From Rhodospirillales bacterium (lineage in GTDB: Bacteria > Pseudomonadota > Alphaproteobacteria > Rhodospirillales > Shumkoniaceae): a DNA stretch of 64,000 nt. The notes beneath the pieces were generated by a model. That model did not search any database. It was not told the origin of the DNA and saw only the letters and a list, made by a program, of their open reading frames with translations. The stretch spans positions 1-64,000 of the forward strand of contig JACZKS010000147.1 of the NCBI GenBank assembly GCA_014859895.1, given 5' to 3'. This document shows positions 19,101 to 28,611 of this stretch, in pieces. The position numbers and the translations under genes are program-made. Positions within the stretch are counted from its first letter, which is position 1. Each line of letters begins with the position of its first letter.

Positions 19101-19717
19101 GCTCGGTGGGCGCGGACAAGGTCATCGGGGATCATGGCCTTCATGTCCTCGACGTTCAACTGCTCGACCTTGCCGACTTCATGAGACGTGCGGAATCCGT
19201 CGAAGAAATGGATGAAAGGCACGCGGGCTTCGAGCGACACGGCCTGGGCGATGAGGGCCATGTCCATGACTTCCTGGACCGAATTCGACGACAACATGCC
19301 CCAACCAGTGGCCCGGCAGGCCATGACGTCCTGGTGGTCTCCAAAGATCGACAGCCCCTGGGCGGCTACGCTGCGGGCGGCGACGTGAAAGACGGTTGAC
19401 GTCAACTCGCCGGCGATCTTGTACATGTTCGGGATCTTGAGCAGCAGGCCCTGCGACGCCGTGAAGGTCGTCGTCAAGGCGCCGCTCTGCAGGGCGCCGT
19501 GAACCGCACCGGCGGCGCCCGCTTCGGACTGCATCTCGACCACCCGGGGAACGGTGCCCCAGATGTTTTTCCGACCGTCGGCCGACCACGCGTCCGCGTG
19601 CTCACCCATATCCGACGACGGCGTGATCGGGTAAATGGCGATTACTTCATTTGTACGGTGGGCAACCGAAGCGGTGGCTTCGTTGCCATCCACCGTAATC
19701 ATTCGCCTATCCGCCAT
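16109..19717 (-). CDS. nifJ: Pyruvate:ferredoxin (flavodoxin) oxidoreductase NifJ
   Basis: Single-chain homodimeric enzyme of 1202 residues that cleaves pyruvate with CoA to acetyl-CoA and CO2, reducing ferredoxin; oxygen-sensitive and typical of anaerobic metabolism. In order: domain I ([20 protein letters not shown]), the transketolase-like domains, two [4Fe-4S] motifs [17 protein letters not shown] and [15 protein letters not shown], the proximal cluster Cys in [15 protein letters not shown], and the TPP site [17 protein letters not shown] with the downstream [12 protein letters not shown] loop. I used the ATG at 19717 because AGGAG lies eight bases upstream; an extension to 19741 has no ribosome site. 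It is co-transcribed with the dihydroorotate-dehydrogenase-like gene. Confidence 0.97.
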   Translation of the reverse strand: MADRRMITVDGNEATASVAHRTNEVIAIYPITPSSDMGEHADAWSADGRKNIWGTVPRVVEMQSEAGAAGAVHGALQSGALTTTFTASQGLLLKIPNMYKIAGELTSTVFHVAARSVAAQGLSIFGDHQDVMACRATGWGMLSSNSVQEVMDMALIAQAVSLEARVPFIHFFDGFRTSHEVGKVEQLNVEDMKAMIPDDLVRAHRARAMSPDRPVLRGTAQNPDVYFQARETVNNFYTACPAIVQKVMDRFAAIVGRQYSLFEYVGSPTAERVIVLMGSGAETAHEAVDFMNAAGENVGILKIRLFRPFSVDGFIDALPKSVKSLAILDRTKEPGCAGEPLYQDVLTAIAERIDAGTLPFAQPKVVGGRYGLSSKEFTPAMVKGIYDELSKPNPKNHFTIGINDDVTHTSIDYDPEYSTADPKTVRALFYGLGADGTVGANKNSVKIIAEETSNYAQGYFVYDSKKSGSTTISHLRFGPDAIRSTYLISKANFIACHQFNFLEKLDVLKYAEPGATFLLNSPFGPDAVWDHLPAPLQKTILDRKLKFYVIDAYEVAKATGMGTRINTVMQTCFFAISGVLPREEAIAQIKYAIQKTYGRRGEAVVQKNFAAVDQTLEHLKEVTVPAAITSTVGFKPPVPAAAPEFVRNVLGVIFAGEGDSLPVSAMPNDGTFPTATAQWEKRNIALEIPVWDEKICIQCGKCVLVCPHATIRAKVVDRSALEGAPATFKTAEARWKDYKDMAYSLQVAPEDCTGCGLCVQACPVKDKTNPKHRAIDMQDQMPLREAEVANWDFFLNLPEFDRSKLSTSQVKDLQLFQPLFEFSGACSGCGETPYVKLLTQLFGDRTLIANATGCSSIYGANLPTTPYAKNNAGRGPTWSNSLFEDNAEFGLGMRLAVDHQNAYARELVQRFASKIGDNLAQEILNADQSTEAGIFAVREQIEVLKTKVNELLSNGANGSSAALRDLLAVSDTLAKKSVWILGGDGWAYDIGYGGLDHVLASGKNVNILVLDTEVYSNTGGQCSKSTPRAAVAKFAAGGKPSAKKDLAMMAVAYGNVYVARVAMGSSDMQTVKAFVEAEKWDGPSIIIAYSHCIAHGYDLQFGLEQQKLAVQTGHWPMFRYNPALVADGKNPFVLDCKAPSLPLDKYIYNETRYTMLVHSRPEDARRLLAEAQADVMNRWRLYEQMAAAPGVGSADKATEGGK

Positions 19718-20051
19718 GGGATCACTCCTCTTAGTTTTCATATGTCACACGGACGGCGTCCGATATTACCGGATGCCGCTTGTTGCTTTTACAAGAACCA
19801 AATAAAAAGGCCTACTTGCAAATGATTATTAATTTCCCGCAACACTTATGCCTAAGACAATGATATACAGAAAGAATATTTCGGCGGGTTTTGTTGCGCA
19901 GGTAGGGTATACGTGATTCCTCTTCCGATAGCAAGACTGTAATCTCCCCAACTCCCCGGCTGCCCTGGCCTTTTCCACTATTTGGAATTGTTCTTCCGGG
20001 ACTCTTGGCTGGAGGTTCCGCAAGTATTCGGCAAGCAAGGCGGAGAGAGGG
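19718..20051. other. Gene-free AT-richer stretch at a change of genomic style
   Basis: The 334 bases between the nifJ start and the queG stop contain no convincing gene. The nifJ side carries the AGGAG ribosome site and presumably its promoter. About 19780-19910 is clearly AT-richer than either flank. A - strand open frame (19829-20167) has a protein-like middle part (PEEQFQIVEKARAAGELGRL) but overlaps queG out of frame, lacks a ribosome site and matches nothing I know. Gene content changes from acidobacterial-like to alphaproteobacterial-like across this stretch. Confidence 0.5.
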
Positions 20052-21158
20052 CTAACCCTTGGCGGGCGGCTGGTCCGACAGTCGATCGAATGCCCACTGC
20101 GCCGCCTCGCGCACCAGCGCCGATGAATCGGCCATCCGCTGCCGCACCACCGAAAGCATCCCGGCATCGCCGCTGTTGCCGATGGCGATCAGGACGTTGC
20201 GCAACAATCTGTCGCGCCCCGTGCGTTTGATCGGCGTACCGGCGAAGGCCTGGCGGAAGGCTACGTCGTCAAGCCCGGCGAGATCGGCAAGGCTGGGAGC
20301 CTTAAGATCGGGTCTGGCCTGGAAGGCCGCCTCGGCGGTCGGCCGCGAGAACTTGTTCCACGGGCAGGCGGCCAGGCAATCGTCGCAGCCGTAAATGCGG
20401 TTGCCCAGGGCCGGGCGGAGGTCCGCCTCGATGGGCCCCTTATGCTCGATCGTCACATATGAAATGCAACGCGTCGCGTTCATCCGATAGGGCTCGGCCA
20501 GGGCGTCGGTGGGGCAAGCCTCGGCGCAGCGGTTGCAGCTGCCGCAAAGGTCGGTCTCCGGGGCGTCGGGCGGCAGCGTGAGCGTGGTGAACACCTCGGC
20601 CAGGAACAGCCAGGATCCGAAGGCGCGCGACACCAGGTTGGTATGCTTGCCCTGCCAGCCGATACCGGCGCGGGCGGCCAGCGGCTTTTCCATCACCGGC
20701 GCCGTGTCGACGAACACCTTCACCTCGCCGCCCCGGGTCTCGACGATCCAGCGGGCCAGCCGCTTGACCCTCTTCTTGACGACGTCATGGTAGTCGCGGT
20801 TGCGGGCGTAGACGCTGATGGCGCCGCGATCGGCGCGGCCCTGAAGGGCGCGGGGATCTTCGGCCGGGCCATAGTTGACGCCGAGCGCGATGACGGTGCG
20901 GGCCTCCGGCCACAATGCCCGGGGATCGGCCCGCCGTGCGAAGGTGTCGGCCAGCCAGGTCATGTCGCCATGCCGGCCGCCATCCAGGAAGGCCGCCAGA
21001 TTGGCACCGTCGGCGGGCGGCGCCCCGGCCCTCGCGAAACCGGCTGCGTCGAAACCCATCTCGAACGCCTTGCCGCGGATGGCTTCTTTCGCCGCGAAGT
21101 CCGGTGCCCCGGTGGCGGCCGATCGGTCGCTGCTCCGCTCGGGTGTGTGTCCGGCCAT
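20052..21158 (-). CDS. queG: Epoxyqueuosine reductase QueG
   Basis: Cobalamin- and [4Fe-4S]-dependent enzyme of 368 residues that reduces epoxyqueuosine to queuosine in tRNA, the last step of the pathway. Seen: the N-terminal DUF1730-type domain (GFDAAGFARA onwards), two cluster motifs CGSCNRCAEACPTDAL and GCDDCLAACPWNKF, and a HEAT-like C-terminal tail (LLRNVLIAIGNSGDAG). Length is normal. The ATG at 21158 has GAGGAA close upstream. Other queuosine genes (yhhQ, queF, tgt, queA) lie within 6 kb, although on both strands, so they are clustered but not a single operon. Confidence 0.95.
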   Translation of the reverse strand: MAGHTPERSSDRSAATGAPDFAAKEAIRGKAFEMGFDAAGFARAGAPPADGANLAAFLDGGRHGDMTWLADTFARRADPRALWPEARTVIALGVNYGPAEDPRALQGRADRGAISVYARNRDYHDVVKKRVKRLARWIVETRGGEVKVFVDTAPVMEKPLAARAGIGWQGKHTNLVSRAFGSWLFLAEVFTTLTLPPDAPETDLCGSCNRCAEACPTDALAEPYRMNATRCISYVTIEHKGPIEADLRPALGNRIYGCDDCLAACPWNKFSRPTAEAAFQARPDLKAPSLADLAGLDDVAFRQAFAGTPIKRTGRDRLLRNVLIAIGNSGDAGMLSVVRQRMADSSALVREAAQWAFDRLSDQPPAKG

Positions 21159-21357
21159 CGTTCCTCGTCAGCGGTTCCGCTCGCTTACTATAGTAAGTAC
21201 GCAAGTGAAAACCCAACGGCAGCCCTCACCCCAGAAATGCTCAAATTTTAGCCTCAGAAATTTATGAGATTAAAAATTAGTCACTCTTGAGAGAGCCCTT
21301 CATCCGCTGCGTTCACATACAACATTGTTTTGAAATGATTTTTTCTTTTGCCCCGAG

Positions 21358-21376
21358 TTGGCATTCCTCTTGCTTA
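21358..21376 (+). promoter_or_regulatory. Sigma-54 (-24/-12) promoter
   Basis: TTGGCATTCCTCTTGCTTA matches the RpoN consensus TGGCAY-N5-TTGCW. The invariant GG (21360-21361) and GC (21372-21373) are exactly ten bases apart. The predicted start of transcription is about 21385. It lies in intergenic sequence that is AT-rich upstream, as expected for bending by an activator, and is followed directly by a self-contained terminated transcript unit. Confidence 0.75.
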
Positions 21377-21384
21377 GTTTAGGC

Positions 21385-21491
21385 CAGGGGTCTCCCGACC
21401 CCAAGGAGCGTTTTTTCGGACGTGTTCCTTTTCACCTCCCGGCAAGTCCCCAACTCGCGCGGGGCGCTTTCAAAAGCGCCCCGCCTTTTTT
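21385..21491 (+). ncRNA. Candidate sigma-54-dependent small RNA
   Basis: About 107 nt from the predicted sigma-54 start to a T6 run. It contains a 5' hairpin (GGGGTC at 21387-21392 with GACCCC at 21397-21402, loop TCCC), a U-rich single-stranded stretch (TTTTTT, 21411-21416), and CACCTCCC (21433-21440), which is complementary to a Shine-Dalgarno sequence. It ends in a strong terminator hairpin. There is no convincing reading frame. These are the usual parts of an Hfq-type trans-acting RNA. It could also be a terminated leader of the yhhQ gene 73 bases downstream, but I could not fit a known preQ1 riboswitch. Confidence 0.55.
21459..21491 (+). terminator. Strong Rho-independent terminator
   Basis: Perfect 12-bp stem: GCGGGGCGCTTT (21459-21470) pairs with AAAGCGCCCCGC (21473-21484), followed by a C and TTTTTT (21486-21491). 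The T-run is on the + strand, so it ends the sigma-54 transcript and separates it from yhhQ. Confidence 0.9.
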
Positions 21492-21563
21492 CGCCTCGCA
21501 TTCCGTCTCGCCATCTCCCCATGCCGTGTGATAATGAACCGGCCGGAAACGGAGCCCATACCC

Positions 21564-22049
21564 ATGAAGCTAAAGTACACGGCCCTTTATATTCTGCTCA
21601 TCGTCGCGGTGAACTATGGCTTTTCCGTCTCGCCGCTGGTCAAGCTGCCGGACGGCACCATGTGGCCGCCGATTTCGCTCGTGGTCGGCTTCATTTTCGT
21701 CGCCCGCGATTTCGCCCAGCGCGAGATCGGGCACAAGGTGCTGCTGGCCATGCTGGCCGGGGCGACGATCAGCTACTTCATGGCGAGCCCGATGATCGCG
21801 GTCGCCAGCGCCGCTGCCTTCCTGGTCAGCGAACTGGTCGACTGGGCCATCTACAGCTTCACCCGCCGACCGCTGTCGCAGCGCATCCTCTATTCCAGCG
21901 CCCTCGGCGCGCCGGTCGACAGCCTTGTCTTCCTTTCCGGCGTCGGCCTTCTCTCGACCGCCGGCGTCGTCGCCATGACGGCGAGCAAGATGGTGGGCGC
22001 GCTGATCGTCTGGTGGCTGGTCCGCCGCCGCGAACCCGCCGTCGGCTGA
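21564..22049 (+). CDS. yhhQ: Queuosine precursor transporter, VUT family (YhhQ)
   Basis: Membrane protein of 161 residues with about five hydrophobic segments (roughly residues 4-24, 35-55, 60-85, 95-120 and 125-155). The family signature is visible: PPISLVVGFIFVARDFAQRE, FLVSELVDWAIYS and the late SKMVGALIVWW helix. VUT/YhhQ proteins import the queuosine precursors preQ0 and preQ1 across the inner membrane. I chose the ATG at 21564 (MKLKYTALYILL), which fits the family start; a frame from 21528 adds a polar N-terminus. Its neighbours queF, tgt and queA act on the imported precursor, so cell supply may rely on salvage. Confidence 0.88.
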   Translation: MKLKYTALYILLIVAVNYGFSVSPLVKLPDGTMWPPISLVVGFIFVARDFAQREIGHKVLLAMLAGATISYFMASPMIAVASAAAFLVSELVDWAIYSFTRRPLSQRILYSSALGAPVDSLVFLSGVGLLSTAGVVAMTASKMVGALIVWWLVRRREPAVG

Positions 22050-22080
22050 TTTCAATCGCCAACCACAGGGGGCCAGGAGA

Positions 22081-23226
22081 ATGGCTCTGTCGTCCGTTCA
22101 CTATGTCTGCCCGACCTGCGGCGCCACCCATGACGCCGATACGCCGCTGTGGCGCTGCCCCGAATGCGGATCCCCCCTCGACCTCGCCGACGGTCCCGGC
22201 CTGACGCCGGGCGCCATCGATAAGGCCGACACCTCGCCGTGGCGTTATGCCGCGGCGCTTCGGGTGCCACGTGATGGCGCCATCTCGATGGGCGAAGGCG
22301 GGACGCCGCTGATCGAGCGGCAATGGAACGGCCGCGCCGTTCATCTCAAGATGGACTACTTGGCTCCCACCGGTTCCTTCAAGGATCGCGGCGTCGCCGT
22401 GCTGATGAGCTACCTCAGGCAGCGGGAGGTTTCCTCGATCCTCGAGGACTCCTCGGGCAACGCCGGGGCGGCGATGGCCGCCTATGCGGCGGCGGTCGGC
22501 ATCGCCTGCCGCATCCTGGTGCCGGCCAGCGCGCCGGCCGGCAAGCTGGTACAGATGCGGGCCTGCGGGGCCGACGTGGTGCCCATCGATGGCAGCCGCC
22601 AGGACGTCTCGGACGCCGCGCTCGCCGAGGCCGAAAGCACCTTTTACGCCAGCCACAACTGGCAGCCCTTCTTCCTCGAAGGCACCAAGACGGTGGCCTA
22701 CGAGATCTGGGAGCAGTTGGGCTTCCGGGCGCCCGACAACGTGATCGCGCCTGCCGGCGGCGGCAGCAACGTGATCGGTTGCCACATCGGCTTTCGCGAA
22801 TTGCTGGCGGCAGGCCAAATCGAGCGCATACCCCGCATCTTCGGGGTGCAGGCTGCCAACTGCAGCCCCGTCGTGGCTGCGTTTGATGCCGGCGCCGACG
22901 ACTACATCCCCACCGAGACGACGGCCACCGTGGCCGACGGCATCGCGCTCTCCCGCCCGGTACGCCTGCGCCAGATGCTGGCCTCCGCCCGGCAAACCGG
23001 CGGCGCCATGATCGCGGTCGGCGAGGACGAGATCCTGGCGGCGCTCAAATCCCTGCTCCGCATCGGCCTCTTCGTCGAGCCGACGTCGGCGGCCGGCGCC
23101 GCCGGGCTCAGCAAGCTCATCGCGGAGGGTGCCATCGGCCCCGGCGAGACGACGGTACTCATCCTCACCGGCAGTGGGCTCAAGGCGTCCGCCAAGATCG
23201 GCGGCCTGCTCGGCCTGGACGCCTGA
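22081..23226 (+). CDS. Threonine synthase-like PLP enzyme
   Basis: Fold-type-II pyridoxal-phosphate enzyme of 381 residues. An N-terminal zinc-ribbon-like segment has Cys10, Cys13, Cys26 and Cys29. The PLP lysine is Lys101 in PTGSFKDRG. The Asn-containing loop DSSGNAGAAMAAYA and the phosphate-binding PAGGGSNVIG follow. This is the pattern of threonine synthase (O-phosphohomoserine to threonine) and its paralogues. It sits alone among queuosine genes, not with hom or thrB, so a paralogue with another substrate is possible. The start ATG at 22081 lies 31 bases after yhhQ and has AGGAG just upstream. Confidence 0.82.
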   Translation: MALSSVHYVCPTCGATHDADTPLWRCPECGSPLDLADGPGLTPGAIDKADTSPWRYAAALRVPRDGAISMGEGGTPLIERQWNGRAVHLKMDYLAPTGSFKDRGVAVLMSYLRQREVSSILEDSSGNAGAAMAAYAAAVGIACRILVPASAPAGKLVQMRACGADVVPIDGSRQDVSDAALAEAESTFYASHNWQPFFLEGTKTVAYEIWEQLGFRAPDNVIAPAGGGSNVIGCHIGFRELLAAGQIERIPRIFGVQAANCSPVVAAFDAGADDYIPTETTATVADGIALSRPVRLRQMLASARQTGGAMIAVGEDEILAALKSLLRIGLFVEPTSAAGAAGLSKLIAEGAIGPGETTVLILTGSGLKASAKIGGLLGLDA

Positions 23227-23241
23227 GGGCCGGAGCGACGC

Positions 23242-23559
23242 TCACACCGCGTCTTCCTCCTCGCGGACGCCCTCGTGCATGATCGGCGGCCCGAACTCGG
23301 CAAACGAGAACAGCCTAAAGGCCCGGTTCCCGTTGTAGTCGAGCACCCGCAAATCGTCGCTCTCCCGCAGGTCGCGGGCCACCACGAAAAAGTGCCCGCC
23401 GTAGCGCTCCTTGGCCAGATCGAGGCTGATCTCGTAGGCGATGAACTTGTCGATTCCCTTGTGGGCCAGCTTTTCCAACAGCGCCGGCTCGGCAACCGAC
23501 TTGTGCGAGGTGAGGATCATCATCGACCCTCCCCCGGTAATGATCATCACGGCATTCAT
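23242..23559 (-). CDS. Conserved small protein of unknown function
   Basis: Protein of 105 residues that I do not recognise. It opens with a hydrophobic stretch containing three Gly (MNAVMIITGGGSMMILTSH), followed by a charged amphipathic body and an acidic C-terminus (EEEDAV). The composition is that of a small soluble alpha/beta protein. The codon use is like that of its neighbours, and the downstream gene converges on it, which supports a real gene. GGGTCGATG-type sequence and an AGGAGG-like stretch (complement of GCCTCCTT) lie upstream of the ATG at 23559. Nothing suggests a role in queuosine synthesis beyond its position. Confidence 0.55.
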   Translation of the reverse strand: MNAVMIITGGGSMMILTSHKSVAEPALLEKLAHKGIDKFIAYEISLDLAKERYGGHFFVVARDLRESDDLRVLDYNGNRAFRLFSFAEFGPPIMHEGVREEEDAV

Positions 23560-23743
23560 TATCGGCCTCCTTCCATCCCCATGACGGAACGGTCGGACCG
23601 GCGCACGCCGCCTGGGCCTTCTCCTTCTCGCTTTTTATTGTTTTAGGGCGTTCCGCCGCCCAGGGCGGAACCGGCCACGCCGCCGTCCCCTGGTGAACGA
23701 TGATCTTATTGTATCACAAAACGGCCGGCATGGCGGCAGCCGC

Positions 23744-24208
23744 CTACCCCCGCCCGCGGTACGAGGGCACGCCCTGGTCGGGCACCCACAGGCCCTTGGG
23801 CGGTTCGCCGGTCTGCCAGAAGACGTCGATGGGAATGCCGCCCCGGGGGTACCAGTAGCCGCCGATGCGAAGCCATTTCGGGTTTGCCGCCTCGATCACC
23901 TTGCGGGCGACGGCGAGCGTGCATTCCTCGTGGAAGCCGCCGTGGTTGCGAAAGGCGGTGAGGTAAAGCTTCAAGGATTTGCTTTCGACCAGACGTTCGG
24001 CCGGCACGTAGTCGATGACCAGATGGGCGAAGTCGGGCTGACCGGTGACCGGGCACAGCGCGGTGAATTCCGGGCAGGCGAAGCGCACGAGATAATCGGT
24101 GCCCGGATTGGGGTTGGGCACGGTTTCCAGCACCGCCGCCTCGGGCGATGCCGGGATCTCGCCGCGGCCGCCCAGCTGGGTCAGGTTCTCGTACTTCTTT
24201 GCGGCCAT
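23744..24208 (-). CDS. queF: NADPH-dependent preQ0 reductase QueF
   Basis: Enzyme of 154 residues that reduces the nitrile 7-cyano-7-deazaguanine (preQ0) to preQ1 using NADPH. It is the short (type I, T-fold) form. The active-site Cys52 lies in [14 protein letters not shown] and the NADPH motif [16 protein letters not shown] follows, then the HEECT motif. I used the ATG at 24208 ([13 protein letters not shown]); the longer open frame upstream is the antisense of tgt. It lies about 80 bases downstream of tgt in the same direction, separated by a REP-like palindrome. Confidence 0.96.
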   Translation of the reverse strand: MAAKKYENLTQLGGRGEIPASPEAAVLETVPNPNPGTDYLVRFACPEFTALCPVTGQPDFAHLVIDYVPAERLVESKSLKLYLTAFRNHGGFHEECTLAVARKVIEAANPKWLRIGGYWYPRGGIPIDVFWQTGEPPKGLWVPDQGVPSYRGRG

Positions 24209-24247
24209 CAGGCTCTCCGTCTCCGTCCGTGCGTTATCTTCTGTTTT

Positions 24248-24273
24248 GTCATTCCCGCGCATGCGGGAGTGAC
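24248..24273. repeat. REP-like palindrome
   Basis: Inverted repeat with arms GTCATTCCCGC and GCGGGAGTGAC around a four-base loop (GCAT); one G-T pair. A second copy with the same right arm is at 56865-56890. Both lie in short gaps between co-directional genes, the usual position of REP elements. Confidence 0.75.
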
Positions 24274-24291
24274 GAAGGAAGGCCATACAGC

Positions 24292-26453
<2,162 letters not shown>

Positions 26454-26626
26454 GGGGACCAATCCTTTGCGGGCACGCGCGGTTCATAAGGGCCGGGCCG
26501 GCGGGAATCAAGGGAAAGCCGCCGGCCGCCCGGCACCCTCTCCGCCTGTCATCAATCCGTTACAATATCCGCCTTGCGATTTGACCAACGATCAGCGAAA
26601 CAGGCTCCGCATGGGGAAAGGGTTGG

Positions 26627-27859
26627 ATGGGGGGTCGGATCAGCGATCTGCTCCCCGGGGTGGGCGTTGCCGTGACGATGGATTGGTCGAAGACACGGGT
26701 TCTTCTGATTCACAGCGATATTCACGTGCGCCGCTGGGCGCATGATGTGCTGCACAGGCAAAAGGTCGCCAGCGTCCAGAGCACCCGCTCGCCGGCAACC
26801 GGCCTTGCCCTGCTGGCGCGCTTCGCCGCCGACGTTGCGGTCGTTCAGTTGTGCCAGTCGGAGATGAACGGCGCCGAATTCGTGCGCCGTCTGCGCGACC
26901 CAGAGCGCAGCCCCCGTCCCCAACTGCCCGTCGTCATCATCGCCGACGTCAACAACCCTCTTCTCGGCAAGGCCCAGGAGGCCGGCATCGACGGCGTCAT
27001 CATCCGCCCCATGACGGTGGACGTCTTTCTCGAACGGATCGCGGTGGCGGCCTCCACCCGCCGCCCGGCGGCGATCACGGACCGGCGTGACCGGCGTCCG
27101 ATCACGAACCCCGCCCCGGCGGCACCGGCGCGGCTCGCCGCCTCCGACGTCCCGCAACGCCTGGCGGCTCCCGCGCATCGGGACAGGATCGAGATGTCGG
27201 ATCGCCCCGTCGCGATGCCACGTCCGCCGATCCCGCTCGCCCTGCCCGCGGCCGCGCCGGTCCCCCGGCACGGTACCGACGAGTGGGCGGACGCCGTGGC
27301 TCCGGAAACAGTGGCCGCGCCGGCCGACACCACGCTCGATATCGGTCCGATCCTGGCCGAGCATACGGTCTGGCTACTCTCGCATGGCGAAGAGGGAAGC
27401 CGGGCTCAGCTGGAAGGCGCCGACCTGCACGGCCGATCGCTCGCCAAGACGAACCTTTCCAGCGCCGGGCTGCGCGAAGCCGACCTCTCGGATGCCGACT
27501 GCCGGCAGGCGATTTTCGTTTCGGCCGATCTCAGGCGCGCCGACTTCTCGGCGGCCGATCTCAGCGGCGCCGACCTTTCGGTCGCCAACCTGAGGGGCAC
27601 CGGACTACGGATGGCCCGGCTGGCCGGGGCGTCGCTACGGGGCGCCAATCTGGCCGGCGCTTGTCTGTCGGACGCCGTTCTCGACGACACCGATCTTGCC
27701 GGCGCCAACCTGCTCGGCGCCGATCTCCGGAAATCCGACCTGAGCGGTGCCGTTGGCCTCACCCAGGAACAGGTCGCCAAAGCCCGGGCCGACGCCTCAA
27801 CCCGGATGCCGCCGGGCATCCGGTTGCGTGACCCCGAGGAGTTACCGCCGGTGATCTAG
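26627..27859 (+). CDS. Degenerate receiver domain fused to pentapeptide repeats
   Basis: Protein of 410 residues in three parts. Residues about 22-145 look like a response-regulator receiver (RVLLIHSD, DVAVVQL, LPVVIIADV, GVIIRPMT). The phosphoacceptor Asp is replaced by Gln74, only one of the usual acidic pair remains (Asp31), and the conserved Lys is Arg, so phosphorylation is unlikely. A Pro/Ala/Arg-rich linker spans about 145-260. Residues about 280-385 are pentapeptide repeats of the A(D/N)LxxA type (GADLSVANLRGTGLRMARLA), which fold as a right-handed beta-helix. The ATG at 26627 follows AAAGGG; Met18 is an alternative. The likely role is protein-protein interaction. It stands alone between queA and the H1-like gene, without a histidine kinase. 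Confidence 0.78.
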   Translation: MGGRISDLLPGVGVAVTMDWSKTRVLLIHSDIHVRRWAHDVLHRQKVASVQSTRSPATGLALLARFAADVAVVQLCQSEMNGAEFVRRLRDPERSPRPQLPVVIIADVNNPLLGKAQEAGIDGVIIRPMTVDVFLERIAVAASTRRPAAITDRRDRRPITNPAPAAPARLAASDVPQRLAAPAHRDRIEMSDRPVAMPRPPIPLALPAAAPVPRHGTDEWADAVAPETVAAPADTTLDIGPILAEHTVWLLSHGEEGSRAQLEGADLHGRSLAKTNLSSAGLREADLSDADCRQAIFVSADLRRADFSAADLSGADLSVANLRGTGLRMARLAGASLRGANLAGACLSDAVLDDTDLAGANLLGADLRKSDLSGAVGLTQEQVAKARADASTRMPPGIRLRDPEELPPVI

Positions 27860-28479
27860 CGGGACGTACCGGCCTTTGCCTTGCTTGCCGGTTTCGCCGG
27901 TTTTGCAGCCTTCGTTGTCTTCGTTGCTTTTGCGGGTTTTGCTGCTTTTGCTGGCTTCGCTACTTTTGCAGGCTTCGCAGTCTTCGTGGGCTTTGCCGCA
28001 GGTTTCGCGGCCTTCGTCGCCGTCTTTGCCTTTGCCGGGTTCGCTTTCGCTGCCGGCTTCGTCACTTTCGCTGCCAGCTTCGTCACTTTCGCTGCCGGCT
28101 TCGTCACTTTCGCTGCCGGCTTCGTCACTTTCGCGGGCGCTTTCGCAGGCGCTTTTGCAGGTGCCTTTGCTTTCGCGGGCGCCTTTGCTTTCGCCGGCTT
28201 GGCCGGTGCCGTTGTTTTCGCTGTCTTCGCCGCCTTCGCGGGCGCCGCAACTTTCGCGGGCTTCACGGTTTTTGTCGTCTTGACCGATTTCATCGCTTTC
28301 TCCGACTGTGTAGGTTTCTCCGTACTACTCGTCTTTCTAGCCGCATTCTTTCCCGTCGACGACATCTTCTTTGCGCCGCCCGCCTTCCGTGGCTGAACGC
28401 CCCAAAGCTGATAGGCTCGATTGCGGATTATATCTGCCATGGTCGGCGAGGGAATTTCGGTCTTGTCTTTGTCCGGCAT
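27856..28479 (-). CDS. DUF2934-like domain with histone H1-like Lys/Ala/Pro tail
   Basis: Basic protein of 207 residues. Residues about 15-35 (MADIIRNRAYQLWGVQPRK) resemble the DUF2934 motif, a short helix with RAYxLW. From about residue 40 it is an almost pure Lys/Ala/Pro/Thr tail (AKAPAKAPAKVTKPAAKVTK and so on), as in bacterial histone H1-like proteins (AlgP, Hc1), which bind DNA without sequence specificity. Four 7-residue units KVTKPAA come from a perfect-length 21-bp tandem repeat at 28044-28127. I prefer the ATG at 28479 with GAGG nine bases upstream; the ATG at 28494 (GAGAAG upstream) is also possible. The stop overlaps the end of the receiver/pentapeptide gene by four bases, convergently. 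Confidence 0.75.
   Translation of the reverse strand: MPDKDKTEIPSPTMADIIRNRAYQLWGVQPRKAGGAKKMSSTGKNAARKTSSTEKPTQSEKAMKSVKTTKTVKPAKVAAPAKAAKTAKTTAPAKPAKAKAPAKAKAPAKAPAKAPAKVTKPAAKVTKPAAKVTKLAAKVTKPAAKANPAKAKTATKAAKPAAKPTKTAKPAKVAKPAKAAKPAKATKTTKAAKPAKPASKAKAGTSR
28044..28127. repeat. Four 21-bp tandem repeats
   Basis: Four consecutive 21-base units reading CTTTCGCTGCC(G/A)GCTTCGTCA on the + strand; one base differs in the second unit. They lie inside the H1-like gene and encode KVTKPAA-type heptads on the - strand. The length is a multiple of three, so copy-number change would keep the frame. Confidence 0.9.
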
Positions 28480-28549
28480 CGTGTGGAACCTCATCGTAAC
28501 TTCTCGATGGGATGATTCTACGCATGATTTTAGGTATTCGCCAAAACAA

Positions 28550-28582
28550 AATAAGAAAGGGGACCATATCGCGGTCCCCTTT
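28550..28582 (-). terminator. Terminator downstream of hcp
   Basis: Arms AAGGGGACC and GGTCCCCTT around a seven-base loop; on the - strand the stem is followed by TTTCTTATTTTG. It lies about 30 bases after the hcp stop and separates hcp from the H1-like gene. Confidence 0.8.
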
Positions 28583-28611
28583 CCGGCAATTTGCGACAGA
28601 CTGTAGCGTCG

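Noticed and set aside
19829..20167. Open frame of 112 codons on the - strand at the style change
   Set aside because: It overlaps queG out of frame, has no ribosome site, and resembles no known family; kept only as a note in the gap description.
21385..21563. preQ1 riboswitch before the queuosine precursor transporter
   Set aside because: The leader does not show the preQ1-I pattern (short stem, ACAC/CCUC core and A-rich tail), and the sigma-54 promoter plus terminator fits a small RNA better; a covariance search would be needed to exclude rarer classes.
23650..23671. GTTCCGCC/GGCGGAAC hairpin between the 105-residue gene and queF as a terminator
   Set aside because: There is no T-run on either strand, so termination is not supported.
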